Below, in pieces: positions 49,931-59,847 of a stretch of 64,000 nucleotides of DNA; within the stretch, counting starts at the first letter, position 1, and the number at the start of each line of letters is the position of its first letter. Origin of the DNA: Phycisphaerae bacterium (GTDB lineage Bacteria > Planctomycetota > Phycisphaerae > Sedimentisphaerales > Anaerobacaceae); NCBI GenBank assembly GCA_012744475.1, contig JAAYBV010000007.1:26972-90971 (forward strand), written 5' to 3'. The notes under the pieces were generated by a model that saw only the letters and a program-made list of their open reading frames with translations, did not search any database and was not told the origin of the DNA. Position numbers and translations under genes: made by a program.

Positions 49931-50737
49931 CTATCTCCGTAGACTCTCCAGATACCGACCGAAGCGATGCTCGCCGCTCCGCAGAATGGCGTCGACGATC
50001 AGCCGGACGTTCGCATCGAGCCCGTCTTCGCGGGCCAGCGCCCGGGCGGCCACCAGCAGCGGCGTCCCTTCGCGATACAGGCGATGATAGGCCTCGAAAA
50101 TGCGCTCCTGCTGCTGCTCGTCGAGCCCCGCCCGGTGCAGACCGCGCTTGTTCACGCCGCGAACGCACGACGGGTAATGCCCGCTGACCATCATATACGG
50201 CGGCGCATCGTGCGTCAGGCCGGCCAGGCCCGCCACGAAACACCACCGTCCCACCGTCACGAACTGGTGCATGCCGGCCACGCCGCTGACCCACGCCCCC
50301 TCTTCGATCTTGCCGTGGCCGCCCACCTGCACGCTGTTGCTCAGGACGATCTGGTTCTCGATGATGCAGTCGTGCCCGATGTGCGTGCCGACCATGATGA
50401 GGTTGTCGCTACCGATCTGCGTGCTGGCGTCCTCGTACCGGCTCGGATGGATCGTGACGTTCTCGCGGATCACGTTGCGGTCCCCGATCACCAGCGTGCC
50501 AATCTTCGTGCCCGGATCGAAGCCGAGAACCTGCGGACAGCAGCCGATCACGCAGTTCGGATAGAGGCGATTGCCCTGTCCGATCGTGACGCGATCGGCG
50601 ATCACGACGTGCGCGTCGAGGACGGTCCCGGCGCCGATCGACACGCCGTCTCCCACCACAGACAGGGGCCCAATGACCACGTCTTCTGCGAGTTGCACGT
50701 TCTTCCCAACGACTGCCGTGGGGTGTATCTTCGCCAT
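49931..50737 (-). CDS. lpxA: UDP-N-acetylglucosamine acyltransferase
   Basis: 268 residues, standard length. It transfers a 3-hydroxyacyl chain from ACP to the 3-position of UDP-GlcNAc, the first step of lipid A synthesis. The left-handed beta-helix hexapeptides run from IHPTAVVGKNV to about residue 190. The catalytic His lies in GTHIGHDCIIE (about 122-124), followed by GGHGKIEEGAWV and MHQFVTVG. The C-terminal helices contain GVNKRGLHRAGL. Acyl or amino-sugar specificity cannot be read directly, which matters given the GnnA-like neighbour. Confidence 0.97.
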   Translation of the reverse strand: MAKIHPTAVVGKNVQLAEDVVIGPLSVVGDGVSIGAGTVLDAHVVIADRVTIGQGNRLYPNCVIGCCPQVLGFDPGTKIGTLVIGDRNVIRENVTIHPSRYEDASTQIGSDNLIMVGTHIGHDCIIENQIVLSNSVQVGGHGKIEEGAWVSGVAGMHQFVTVGRWCFVAGLAGLTHDAPPYMMVSGHYPSCVRGVNKRGLHRAGLDEQQQERIFEAYHRLYREGTPLLVAARALAREDGLDANVRLIVDAILRSGEHRFGRYLESLRR

Positions 50738-50799
50738 CTTGTCGGTTCCTGCCTCTCAGGGAGCTTGCACTTGGAACAAAAAATCGGGCGGCCGCCCAT

Positions 50800-52110
50800 C
50801 TACATCTTGTCGTCGTCCACGAGCATGAATTTGATCTCGGCCTCGGCGGCAACCGCGTCGCCGACCATGGCCACACAGCGGCAATGGGCCGTTCGTTTTC
50901 GCAGCCGAATCGTCTCGGCCGACAGGATCAACTGGTCGCCCGGCACGACCGCCTTGCGCAGTTTGACGCCGTCCATGCTCAGCAGCAGCGCCAACTGCCC
51001 GGTGTGCTCCAGCTTCTGGGCGAACAGAAGGCCCGAGACCTGCGCCATCGCCTCGACGATCAGCACGCCCGGCATGATCGGCGTCCCGGGAAAATGCCCC
51101 TGGAAGAAGATCTCGTTGAACGTCACGTTCTTGACGCCTCGGATCTTCGTGTCACCCTCGATCTCGATGATCTTGTCCACGAGAAGGAACGGATAGCGAT
51201 GGGGCAGGATCTTCTGGATCCGCCGGATGTCGAGAACCGCATCGGTCCCGAACTGCTCGATCCGGTCCTGCTGCTCGGCCTGCTCGTACAGCTTGCGCGC
51301 CAGTTGCTGGTTGAGCGCGTGGCCGCTTTTGTAGGCCACCACCCGACCCACGATCGGCCGGCCGACCAGCGCCAGGTCGCCGATCAGATCGACGATCTTG
51401 TGCCGGACGCACTCGTTCGGAAACCGATACGTGTTCTTGATCGGTCCGTCCGAATCGATGACCAGAAGGTCGCGCGGACTGATATGCGTGCCGATCCCGC
51501 GGGCCTGAAACTGGCGGGCCTCCACTTCGAGCAGAAACGTGCGGGCCGGCGCCATGGTGGTTTCGAAGCTGTCCGGCGTCAGCCGATAGCTGTAGATCTG
51601 CCGGCCGATCCCCGTGTGACCGCTGTAATCCAGATCGTACGTGATGTTGAGCCCGGGGTCCGAGTACGGCAGCGCGTAAATCGTGGCGTCTCCGGCACTG
51701 ACCGTGATGGGTTTCTTGACGACGAACTCGCGGCGCGGATTCTTCTGCTCGACGATCTCGGCGCGTTTGAGCGTCTGGAAGTAGTCGGCGCTGCTGCAAT
51801 CCAGGGCCGGCAGCTCGGGTCCGTCGATCTCCACGAGAAGGTTGTCGATCTCCAGGGCGCTGATGGCGGCCATGCAGTGCTCGACGGTCTCGACGCTGAC
51901 CTCGCCCTTCTTGATGCTCGTGCGTCGGCTGCGCTCCGCGACGTTCGGGACGACGGCGGGAATGCGCACCGCGCCGGCGACGTCGGTCCGCACGAAGACC
52001 ACACCCGCGTCTTCGGGCGCCGGACGAAAGGTCACCCGCGCCTCCTCGCCCCCGAACAGGCCTTTTCCGGCCAGCTTCTCCTCACCCTTGATCGTCGTTT
52101 GCAGCTTCAA
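50800..52110 (-). CDS. lpxC-fabZ: Fused LpxC deacetylase-FabZ dehydratase
   Basis: 436 residues joining two enzymes. Residues 1-285 are UDP-3-O-acyl-GlcNAc deacetylase, the committed step of lipid A: zinc ligands in [12 protein letters not shown] (His about 78) and [12 protein letters not shown] (H-x3-D), plus TTMAPARTF. Residues 295-436 are 3-hydroxyacyl-ACP dehydratase FabZ, with [14 protein letters not shown] and the active site [17 protein letters not shown]. The fusion is known from Bacteroidetes, Chlorobi and Planctomycetes and ties lipid A synthesis to fatty-acid supply. The start lies 29 bases inside the end of lpxD. Confidence 0.97.
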   Translation of the reverse strand: MKLQTTIKGEEKLAGKGLFGGEEARVTFRPAPEDAGVVFVRTDVAGAVRIPAVVPNVAERSRRTSIKKGEVSVETVEHCMAAISALEIDNLLVEIDGPELPALDCSSADYFQTLKRAEIVEQKNPRREFVVKKPITVSAGDATIYALPYSDPGLNITYDLDYSGHTGIGRQIYSYRLTPDSFETTMAPARTFLLEVEARQFQARGIGTHISPRDLLVIDSDGPIKNTYRFPNECVRHKIVDLIGDLALVGRPIVGRVVAYKSGHALNQQLARKLYEQAEQQDRIEQFGTDAVLDIRRIQKILPHRYPFLLVDKIIEIEGDTKIRGVKNVTFNEIFFQGHFPGTPIMPGVLIVEAMAQVSGLLFAQKLEHTGQLALLLSMDGVKLRKAVVPGDQLILSAETIRLRKRTAHCRCVAMVGDAVAAEAEIKFMLVDDDKM

Positions 52111-53131
52111 GTTTCTCTACCTTCGCCGTCAGGCGCTTCATCTGTTGCGCGAGTTTGGGCAGACGGAACATATGCGCGAGGATCCGGGTGGCCTCTTTCG
52201 CATTGACGGCGGGCGACCAGAGGAGTCGCTCGCCGGCAGGCACGTTGTTCATCACGCCGGCCTGCGCCCCAACCATCGTGCCGGAACCGATCTCGATGTG
52301 GTCGGCCAGGCCCACCTGTCCGGCCAGGACCACCCCGTCGCCCACCCGGCAGCTGCCCGCTATGCCGACCTGCGCCGAGATCATGCAGCACTTGCCGATG
52401 ACCACGTTGTGAGCGATCTGGACGAGATTGTCGATCTTCGTACCGGCGCCGATTATCGTATTGCCAAATTTCGCCCTGTCAACGCATGTGTTGGCGCCGA
52501 TCTCCACGAAGTCCTCGATCACCACGCCTCCGTTGTGCGGGACGAACCGCTGGCGGCCGTCGATGAAAGCGTATCCGAACCCCATCGAGCCGATGGTGCT
52601 GTGGCTTTGGACGATCACGTGGTCGCCGATCGTGCACTGATGGTAGACCGCCACGTGGCTGTCCAGCCGGCACTGAGCGCCGATTTTCGTCCCTTCGCCA
52701 ATGGTGCAGCCGGGACCAATCACCGTCCCGGGACCGATCTCGACGTGGTCGCCGATCACCACGTGCGGGCCGATGCTGACGTGGTCGCCGAGCCGGACGT
52801 CGGCGCCGAGGCGCGCCGTCGCGTCCACGCCCTCGACGGGCGGCGCCAGCCGGGGCGCGAAGCACTCCAGCGCCGCGATGAGGGCCGCGTTGACGTTCGG
52901 GACGACCAACTGCACCGCCGGCACGCCGACGATCGGCTTGCCGACGATGACGGCGGCCGCGGCGCACTTCCTGGCCGCCGCTTCACGCCTCGCATCCGTC
53001 ACGAAGGCCACGTCGGCCGCACCGGCCGCCGCCAGTGGCTGAACCGACGACACCGCACGGTCCAGGCCTTCCGGGCCACCGACCACGTCAGCGCTGAGCC
53101 GCTTCGCCAACTCTGCTACTGTCAAGGCCAT
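52082..53131 (-). CDS. lpxD: UDP-3-O-(3-hydroxyacyl)glucosamine N-acyltransferase
   Basis: About 349 residues from ATG 53131; an upstream frame adds only eight residues. The N-terminal uridine-binding domain has [19 protein letters not shown] and [17 protein letters not shown]. The beta-helix follows ([22 protein letters not shown]), with the catalytic His region [25 protein letters not shown] read at its usual place. The C-terminal helical part ([19 protein letters not shown]) is an ACP-binding trimer coil. It adds the second acyl chain in lipid A synthesis. Confidence 0.96.
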   Translation of the reverse strand: MALTVAELAKRLSADVVGGPEGLDRAVSSVQPLAAAGAADVAFVTDARREAAARKCAAAAVIVGKPIVGVPAVQLVVPNVNAALIAALECFAPRLAPPVEGVDATARLGADVRLGDHVSIGPHVVIGDHVEIGPGTVIGPGCTIGEGTKIGAQCRLDSHVAVYHQCTIGDHVIVQSHSTIGSMGFGYAFIDGRQRFVPHNGGVVIEDFVEIGANTCVDRAKFGNTIIGAGTKIDNLVQIAHNVVIGKCCMISAQVGIAGSCRVGDGVVLAGQVGLADHIEIGSGTMVGAQAGVMNNVPAGERLLWSPAVNAKEATRILAHMFRLPKLAQQMKRLTAKVEKLEAANDDQG

Positions 53132-53185
53132 TCGAACCCCGCCAAATCCATCCACATCATAGAATGCGTCCGAGCCGCCTGCCGC

Positions 53186-53782
53186 TCACGGCTTGAGGTC
53201 TTTGAGCTTGTCCAGACGGGCAATCACCTCTTTGGTCAGATCGACGCAGCCGTCGGCATACAGAACCTTGTGCGTGCTGAAAGTCGCCATCAATTCCTCG
53301 CTCGAGATCGGAAACTCCGGATCGGTCCGTTCCAGCACGACGTCCAAGCCCTTTTCCTTGGCCACCGCCGCGACGATCTTGAGCGTCTCCTGGTACAGCT
53401 TCTCCATCCACTGCTTGTCTTCCGTCAGCCGCTGCTGCTTGAGAAACTCCTGCTGACTGTCCAGCTCGGCGCGGCCCTGCAGGACCGACTGCAACTGCTT
53501 GAGGTAATCGGCCGTGCCCGCCTTGAGCGTCTTCAACTCCGCCTCGGCGGCCTCGATGTTCTTGGCCTTCGCCTCCAGCTCGGCGCGGGCGCGATTCTGC
53601 CGGGCGATCGCCTGGGTGCGATACTGCCCCTGCTGCTGGCACTCGTTGAAGGCGGTGCGAATGCTGACCACGCCGATGCGCGAAGTGGACGCGGTCGCCG
53701 CCCCGGCGCGGCCGTACTCGAAGGTCGCCAGCACCGCCACGACGCTCAGCACCACGCCCATCAGGATCGTTCTTCGGTTCAT
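53186..53782 (-). CDS. ompH: OmpH/Skp-family periplasmic chaperone
   Basis: 198 residues with a signal peptide ending near GRAGA. The mature part starts RIGVVSIRTAFNECQQQG and continues as a long coiled coil (about 55-140, rich in Ala, Glu, Lys, Gln), then the closing strand LDVVLERTDPEFPISS with ELMATFSTHKVLYADG and a C-terminal helix. Skp trimers hold unfolded outer-membrane proteins for delivery to BamA, whose gene is directly upstream. GGGGATTTC precedes the ATG. Confidence 0.93.
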   Translation of the reverse strand: MNRRTILMGVVLSVVAVLATFEYGRAGAATASTSRIGVVSIRTAFNECQQQGQYRTQAIARQNRARAELEAKAKNIEAAEAELKTLKAGTADYLKQLQSVLQGRAELDSQQEFLKQQRLTEDKQWMEKLYQETLKIVAAVAKEKGLDVVLERTDPEFPISSEELMATFSTHKVLYADGCVDLTKEVIARLDKLKDLKP

Positions 53783-53844
53783 GAAATCCCCTTTCCCTTG
53801 TTCGGTCGGCCGACCCGTCGGTTCGGCACGACGTCTGGTTCGTG

Positions 53845-56037
53845 TTAAAACATGCCGGCGGCCGAGAAGCTGAAGACCTGCTCCTTGTCGCGGTCGTCCT
53901 CGAGCACCGGGGTGGCAATCTCAAATCGCATCGGCACGTCGCCGAAGAGCTGGGGCACCATGATCTGGAGGCCCGTGCCGAGCGAGACACGATAGCGGCC
54001 TGTGTCGATCGTCCCGCTGTCCACGAAGAACAGCAAGCCGAAGTTGTCGCTGATCACGGGCACCGTGACTTCGGCGCCGGCCAGGAAGATCCAGTCGCTG
54101 CCGATCGGGTCCTTGTACCGGGGCGACGCGACGTTCGTCTGGAGGCCACGCGTGCTGACGCCGCGATACTCGAAGCCGCGCAGCCCGTACGGCCCGGTGC
54201 CGCCCCCGTAGAACTTCTCGAACGGCGGCGCGTCGCCCACGATTGTCGCCGCCCGGACCTTGCCGGCCAGCACCGTCTTATGTCCGAGCAGATTCTCATG
54301 AATCGTGAAGTAGCGGACGTAACTGCCTTCGAGAATGCCGAAGGTGTAGTCCCCGGTCACCTGCTCGTACTCGAAGTTGAGGACGTGGCCTCGGCTCGGG
54401 CGGTAGCGATCGTCCAGGGCCGTCTCGCCGAGTCCGAACCGCACGCCGAACAGCGCGGTATGGCCGCGGACGTCGATGATCTCCAGCGGCGCATCGTAGT
54501 CGAGATCGTCGATACGGACGTTCTCGGCGCGGAAACCGATGCTCCGGCTCCAGCGCCCCTTGAGCCGCTGCTCGAAACCAACGTAGCCCTTGAGGCGTTC
54601 TTCGTCGTGGCTCTCGCGGTAGCGTTCGTAACTGCGGCCGAGAACGTCGAGCGTCACCGGAATATCACGCCAATACGGGTCCACGAACTCGACGTAGTAC
54701 TGGCTGTATTCGGTGCCCGGTTCAAGCGTCACGCTGAAGCTCTGGCCGGCCCCTTTGAAGTACTTCCAGGGGGTCAGCAGTCCGCTGGGGTCGTCGGGCC
54801 AGTCGGTGATGTCGAAATTCCGCTGCCGATAGATCAGGCGTCCGATGACGCCACTGTCGCTGCTGACGCCGACGCCGGGCATGATCATGCCCGTGCTGCC
54901 CTCTTTGATGTCGACGCGAACGTCCTTGCGGTCCGTGGCGCCGCTCTCCGGCGTCACCGGGCGGATCAGCACCTCCTCGGCCACCGCCGCCCGCTGGACG
55001 TATCGCTCCATCAGCCCGCCGCCTTCTTTGGGGGCGATCCGGCCGTTATACCAGTTTCCCGGCGTGAAGTCATACTCGTCGAGCACCCGGCGAGCGACCT
55101 TGTCCTGCGTCTCTTCGTTTCCCGTCACGTCGATCCGACCGATGCGGAACCGCCCCCCCTCGACGACGTCGAACGTCACACTGACCATGTTCTGCCCGGT
55201 CACCGGGCGGAACCGGGGTCGCTGATGAACCTCGGCGTCGATGTAGCCGATCTCGCGGTACAACCGCGCGATTTCCCGGGCGTCGCGAACCGCCGTCGGC
55301 TTGAGGTAGACCTGGCCTTCGCGCAGCGTCATCATCGTGCGCAGCTCGTCGCTGGTGAAATGCGTGTTGCCCGAAAGAACGATGTCGGCCACGCGATAGA
55401 CCGGCCCCTCCTCGATGACAAACGTCACGCGGACCCCGGTCCGGTCCTCCGTGAATTCCGTGTTGGCGGTGATCTTGTAATCGAGATATCCGTGGTCGTA
55501 GTAGAACTCGCGAAGACGGTCCAGGTCCTCTTCCACCGCGTCTTCCGTGTAATAGAAGGGCCAAAGCAACCATTTCCGCTCCGTCGTCTTGACGACCTTC
55601 TCCAGCGTTCCCGAGTCCATGACCTCGTTGCCGACGAAGCTGACCGATTCGATCTGAATCCGGGTTCCTTCGTCGATGCGGTACAGCAGATCGCCGCGCG
55701 ACATCCCGTCGCGGTCGAGCGAGACGTTCACGAAGGCAAAGCCGATCTTGCGATAAACCTCTTCGATGGTCAGGCGTCCCCCTTCGGCCAGAAACGCGTC
55801 CAGTGGATCGCCCAGTTCGAAACCGAGCCGCTGCCGGAGCACGTGGTCCTTGAATTTGCGGTTGCCCTCGAACTCGATGGACTTGATGATGCTGCCGCGA
55901 TCCGGAGGGGGCGCGTCGACCGCGGCGGAGGGGGTTTCCGCCTCGCCGGCGGGCGCCTCGGCCGACTCACCGGCACGCGCGCCGCTCGAAGCGGCCAACA
56001 CCATCGATATGAGGAGAACGAAAATCGTGTCCTGCAT
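53845..56037 (-). CDS. bamA: Outer-membrane assembly factor BamA
   Basis: About 730 residues from ATG 56037, with a signal peptide. About four or five POTRA domains span residues 50-400 (for example IIKSIEFEGNRKFKDHVLRQRL and VRVTFVIEEGPVYRVADIVLSGNTHF in order). The C-terminal beta-barrel of the surface-antigen type contains FYGGGTGPYGLRGFEYRGV, the conserved VRGF/lid-like loop, and ends in the terminal aromatic AAGMF. BamA folds outer-membrane proteins. Its place before ompH and lpxD is the classical order and shows that the host has a true outer membrane. Confidence 0.96.
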   Translation of the reverse strand: MQDTIFVLLISMVLAASSGARAGESAEAPAGEAETPSAAVDAPPPDRGSIIKSIEFEGNRKFKDHVLRQRLGFELGDPLDAFLAEGGRLTIEEVYRKIGFAFVNVSLDRDGMSRGDLLYRIDEGTRIQIESVSFVGNEVMDSGTLEKVVKTTERKWLLWPFYYTEDAVEEDLDRLREFYYDHGYLDYKITANTEFTEDRTGVRVTFVIEEGPVYRVADIVLSGNTHFTSDELRTMMTLREGQVYLKPTAVRDAREIARLYREIGYIDAEVHQRPRFRPVTGQNMVSVTFDVVEGGRFRIGRIDVTGNEETQDKVARRVLDEYDFTPGNWYNGRIAPKEGGGLMERYVQRAAVAEEVLIRPVTPESGATDRKDVRVDIKEGSTGMIMPGVGVSSDSGVIGRLIYRQRNFDITDWPDDPSGLLTPWKYFKGAGQSFSVTLEPGTEYSQYYVEFVDPYWRDIPVTLDVLGRSYERYRESHDEERLKGYVGFEQRLKGRWSRSIGFRAENVRIDDLDYDAPLEIIDVRGHTALFGVRFGLGETALDDRYRPSRGHVLNFEYEQVTGDYTFGILEGSYVRYFTIHENLLGHKTVLAGKVRAATIVGDAPPFEKFYGGGTGPYGLRGFEYRGVSTRGLQTNVASPRYKDPIGSDWIFLAGAEVTVPVISDNFGLLFFVDSGTIDTGRYRVSLGTGLQIMVPQLFGDVPMRFEIATPVLEDDRDKEQVFSFSAAGMF

Positions 56038-56093
56038 TGGTTCTCTCGTGGACGGCGATCCGCCTGCGGCGGACGGCGTCGCGAGGCCACGGG

Positions 56094-57515
56094 CTAAAAC
56101 GGCACCGATTCCTGCTCGATCTGCGCCAGGTTCTCGAATCGCGTGCACTTGTCCCGAAACGTCAGTTCCACGGTCCCGGTCGGGCCGTTACGCTGCTTGG
56201 CGATAATGATCTCGGCCTTGTTGTTCGGCTCATAGTCCGGCTCGCCGCGATGGTAGTAGTCCTCGCGGTGCAGCAGCATCACTACGTCGGCGTCCTGCTC
56301 GATGCTGCCGCTCTCGCGCAGGTCGCTCATGCGCGGGCGATGTCCTTCCCGGCCCTCGGCCGCCCGGTTCAACTGGCTCAGGACCACCACCGGAACATCC
56401 AGCTCCCGCGCCAGCGACTTCAGGTAGCGCGAAATCGTCGAGATTTCCTGCTGGCGGGACTCCACCCGAGTGGTCCCCAGGTGCATCAACTGAAGATAGT
56501 CGATCATGACGCACTGGATTCCGTAGGCGCTCTTCAGCCGCCGCGTCTTGGCCCGGATCTCCAGAGGCGTCAGCGCCGAGGTGTCGTCGATATAGATCGG
56601 CGCCTCCGAGATGGCCCCGCACGCCTCGACCAGTTTCTGATAGTGCTCCGTGTCCAGCATGCCCTTTCGAACCAACTGCGCGTCGACGCCGCTGTAACTG
56701 CACAGAAACCGCTCGGCAAGCTGCTGCCGGCCCATTTCCAGCGAGAAGATGGCCAACGGCTGTTTGTCCAGGATGCCGATCCGCTCGGCCATATTCAACA
56801 CCAGCGCCGTCTTGCCCATACTGGGCCGGGCGGCGATGATGACCATTTCTCCTTTTTGCAGTCCACACGTCAGGTCGTCCAGCTCGTAGAAGCCCGTCGA
56901 CAGGCCCGTGACGTGACTGCCTTCGCGTTTCTCGATCAGCTCGTAGGCCTTGGTGACCAGGTCCTTCAGCGCCACGGCGGCGTTGGTGATCCGCTTGTCC
57001 GTCACCGCGAAAATGCGACGCTCCGCCTCGTCGAGCTTCTCGGCCGCACTGCCCGACTCGTCGTAGGCGTCATTCAGGATGTCGGTCGCGGCCGCGATCG
57101 TCTCGCGGAGCAGCATCTTCTCCTTGATCACGTCGGTGTAGTACGCGACGTTGGCGGACGAGGGCACCGTCTCCATCACCCGGCGGAGGTAGTCCAGCCC
57201 GCCGACCGTCTCCAGTTGGCCGTTGCGTTCCAGCTCGTCGCGGACCAGAAGCCCGTCGATCCCCTCGCCGCGATTCTTCTCGTACAGCGCCAGGATCGCA
57301 TCAAAGATGATCTGATGCTCGCTGTGGTAGAACGCCGTGCGATCAATCCGCTCGACCACGTCCCCGATGCAGCGAGGATCGACGATCATCGAGCCGAGCA
57401 CCGCCGCCTCTGCCGGCAGCGACTCCGGTATACTGCGCAGCATCGCCATCTCCGCCGGGGTTGCCGCCGGAGCAGTCGCTGCGCGCGAGGCTCGTTTGTT
57501 CTCCTTCAGTGGCAA
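56094..57515 (-). CDS. dnaB: Replicative DNA helicase DnaB
   Basis: About 473 residues. The TTG at 57515 is preferred: GGAGGG lies six bases upstream and no ATG sits closer to the first conserved residues. The N-terminal domain has SLPAEAAVLGSMIVDPRCIGDVVERI and FYHSEHQIIFDAI. The RecA-like helicase domain has DLTCGLQKGEMVIIAARPSMGKTAL (Walker A), AIFSLEMG, VMIDYLQLMH, VVVLSQLNRAAEGREGHRPRMSDLRESGSIEQDADVV (Walker B and motif 4 regions). No intein interrupts it. It has its own promoter and leads directly into bamA (56 bases). Confidence 0.97.
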   Translation of the reverse strand: MPLKENKRASRAATAPAATPAEMAMLRSIPESLPAEAAVLGSMIVDPRCIGDVVERIDRTAFYHSEHQIIFDAILALYEKNRGEGIDGLLVRDELERNGQLETVGGLDYLRRVMETVPSSANVAYYTDVIKEKMLLRETIAAATDILNDAYDESGSAAEKLDEAERRIFAVTDKRITNAAVALKDLVTKAYELIEKREGSHVTGLSTGFYELDDLTCGLQKGEMVIIAARPSMGKTALVLNMAERIGILDKQPLAIFSLEMGRQQLAERFLCSYSGVDAQLVRKGMLDTEHYQKLVEACGAISEAPIYIDDTSALTPLEIRAKTRRLKSAYGIQCVMIDYLQLMHLGTTRVESRQQEISTISRYLKSLARELDVPVVVLSQLNRAAEGREGHRPRMSDLRESGSIEQDADVVMLLHREDYYHRGEPDYEPNNKAEIIIAKQRNGPTGTVELTFRDKCTRFENLAQIEQESVPF

Positions 57516-57606
57516 AGTCGGCCCTCCTTGTCGGCCGGCTGTCGATTCAAGACCAGACCCTCGCCTTCGGGCCAACTGGCAACCCGGGAAGGCGGGATAA
57601 ACCGGC

Positions 57607-57636
57607 ATTCTACCCGCCTGCCCTACCCAGCGTCAA
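57607..57636 (-). promoter_or_regulatory. Sigma-70-type promoter of the dnaB-bamA-lpx unit
   Basis: On the - strand, TTGACG (57636-57631), an 18-base spacer and TAGAAT (57612-57607). Start near 57600, about 85 bases before the TTG start. The rest of 57516-57774 holds nothing recognisable. Confidence 0.65.
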
Positions 57637-57774
57637 ACACTGTTTCGGCCGCTCGAACTTGCGGTTCCTGCGGTGGAGGCAGGAGCGTTCGCCCTGAAGG
57701 AGTGGGCCCACAAACACCGGCGCCGCAAGGGCTTCCGGCAGCGTGGGCCACGAATGGCGATCGGTCGGACCCGG

Positions 57775-59847
57775 TCAGTTCTTCAGCCACCGGTCGAGCC
57801 AGGCGAGGACCGTCTCGTGCCACTGGATCGAGTTGTGCGGTTTGAGCACCCAGTGGCCCTCGTCGGGGAAGTGCAGCAGCTTGCTCGGGATGCCCCGCCG
57901 CTGAAGGGCGTTGAACGTGCCGAGGCCCTGCGTATCGACGACGCGGAAGTCCTGTGCGCCGTGGATCACGAGCATGGGCGTCTTCCAGTTCCCGACGAAT
58001 CGCAGCGGATTGTGCTTCTCGAAGCCTTCGGGATTGTCCCATGGCGTGCCCATGTGGTCCCACTCGGGGAACCACAGCTCCTCGGTGTCGAAGTAGGCCA
58101 TGCGTTCGTCGAGGTTTCCGTCGTGGTTGACCAGGCAGCGGAAGCGATCGGGCCAGTTGCCCGCGATCCAGTTGACCATGTACCCGCCGAAGGACCCGCC
58201 CAAGGCGGCGACGCGGTCACCGTCCATCCACGGGTACTTCTCGAGCGCTGCGGCCAGACCTTTCTGGAGGTCCACCAGCGGCTTGCCTCCCCAGTCACCT
58301 TGGATCGAGTCGCAGAAGGCCTGCCCATAGCCGGTCGAGCCGTGGAAGTCGACCATGACCGCGGCGTATCCGGCGCCCGCGTACGCCTGCGGGTTCCAGC
58401 GGTAATGGAAGACGTTTCCGAACGAGCCTTGAGGCCCGCCGTGGATCAGGAACGCCACGGGATACTTGCGAGCGGGATCGAAGTCCACGGGCTTGACAAC
58501 ATAGGCGTAGACCGTTTCCCCGTTCCAGCCGGCGAAGGTGAATTGCTCGAAGTCGCCCATCTTCGCGGCCGCGACCTTGGCGCCATTGATGTCGGTCAGC
58601 TTCCTGGCGCCCGCGCCGTCCGGGGCGACGCTGTACAGCTCGGCCGGCGACTGCATCGTGCTCAAGGCATAGACGATCCGCTCGCCGGCGACGCTCAACG
58701 CGTGAACGTGCCCGTCCCGGATGATGGTTTGCACGCTGCCGCTGGCAACGTCGATCGAAAAGAGCGAGTGCTGGCCGAGGTTCGCGGCCGATGCGTAGAG
58801 CGTGCGCCCATCCGCAGAAAAGCAGATCGAGGACGGACTGCGGTCCCACTGCGGCGCGAGCACGCGTTTCGAACCGCCGGGCCAGTCGTGCAGCACGATT
58901 CGGAACTGGTCGGACTCGTAGCCAGGCCGGCTCATCGCCAGGTACGCCAGCGTCCGGCCGTCGGGCGAGAACACCGGCTGCGTGTCCCACGCCTCGTTCT
59001 CCACCGTCAGGCACTTCGGCGCTTCCGAGCCGTCGGCCGGGCTGTAGTAGAGGTCGAAATCCGTTGACCACGCCTCCTCGCGGCCCGCGTCCTTGGCGCT
59101 GAAGACGACCCCTCTGCCGTCCTGGGTGAAGGTCATCTCCTCGGGCCCGCCGAACGGGATCGAGGGCGTGTCCGCGTCCATGCCCGCCATGACATCAACC
59201 GCCGGACCGCCGTCGATGGCTTTGACGAACAGGTGCGATCTCCGGCCGTCGCTCCACCGGTCCCAGTGACGCACGAAGAGCCGTTCGTAGACGCGCCCCG
59301 TCGCCTTGCGTTGCTCGATGGCATCAAGCCGCTCCTTGGTGGCCTGGGCCGTCGCGCCGTCGGGAAACACCTCCATCGTGAAGCCGACGTACCTGCCGTC
59401 GGGCGAAGCAATCAGGTTGCCGGCGTCGAGCGGTTCGTCCGTCACCTGCCGGGCTTCCCCGCCGTCGATGGCAATCCGCCAGACCTGAGAGGATCCGGAT
59501 CGACTCGAAAGAAACCATATGGTCCTGCTGTCGGGAGCCCAGCGCGGACTGGAATCGGAGTCGGGATGCGACGTGAGCTGGCGAAGGTTCGCGCCGTCGC
59601 TGGAGACCAGCCACAGATCGGTCCGCCCGCGGTTGGCCTCCAGGTCCGTCGTGCGCACGACGAACGCGATCCACTGCCCATCGGGCGATGCTTGCGGATC
59701 GGAGATGCGGTCCATCGCGAGCATGTCATGGATGGAGAATGGGTGCGGCGTCTGTGCGCCTGCCACCGCCATCGACAACGCCAGAACGATGATTGAGACG
59801 AAACAGGTTCCACGCGCTCTACAGGTCCGACGCCTGTTCTTGTGCAT
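57775..59847 (-). CDS. Secreted S9-family prolyl oligopeptidase/acylaminoacyl peptidase
   Basis: 690 residues with a signal peptide ending near VAGAQ; GAAGGAGA precedes the ATG. The N-terminal beta-propeller (about 45-430) has WD40/PD40 blades such as QASPDGQWIAFVV, PRWAPDSRTIWFLSS and PVFSPDGRTLAYLAM. The C-terminal alpha/beta-hydrolase domain holds the triad: nucleophile in GGSFGGYM (about 551), Asp in GAQDFRV (about 632) and His in DEGHWVL (about 663). It cleaves short peptides, probably in the periplasm. The start overlaps the end of the histidine kinase gene by 29 bases, so the two are translationally coupled. Confidence 0.95.
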   Translation of the reverse strand: MHKNRRRTCRARGTCFVSIIVLALSMAVAGAQTPHPFSIHDMLAMDRISDPQASPDGQWIAFVVRTTDLEANRGRTDLWLVSSDGANLRQLTSHPDSDSSPRWAPDSRTIWFLSSRSGSSQVWRIAIDGGEARQVTDEPLDAGNLIASPDGRYVGFTMEVFPDGATAQATKERLDAIEQRKATGRVYERLFVRHWDRWSDGRRSHLFVKAIDGGPAVDVMAGMDADTPSIPFGGPEEMTFTQDGRGVVFSAKDAGREEAWSTDFDLYYSPADGSEAPKCLTVENEAWDTQPVFSPDGRTLAYLAMSRPGYESDQFRIVLHDWPGGSKRVLAPQWDRSPSSICFSADGRTLYASAANLGQHSLFSIDVASGSVQTIIRDGHVHALSVAGERIVYALSTMQSPAELYSVAPDGAGARKLTDINGAKVAAAKMGDFEQFTFAGWNGETVYAYVVKPVDFDPARKYPVAFLIHGGPQGSFGNVFHYRWNPQAYAGAGYAAVMVDFHGSTGYGQAFCDSIQGDWGGKPLVDLQKGLAAALEKYPWMDGDRVAALGGSFGGYMVNWIAGNWPDRFRCLVNHDGNLDERMAYFDTEELWFPEWDHMGTPWDNPEGFEKHNPLRFVGNWKTPMLVIHGAQDFRVVDTQGLGTFNALQRRGIPSKLLHFPDEGHWVLKPHNSIQWHETVLAWLDRWLKN

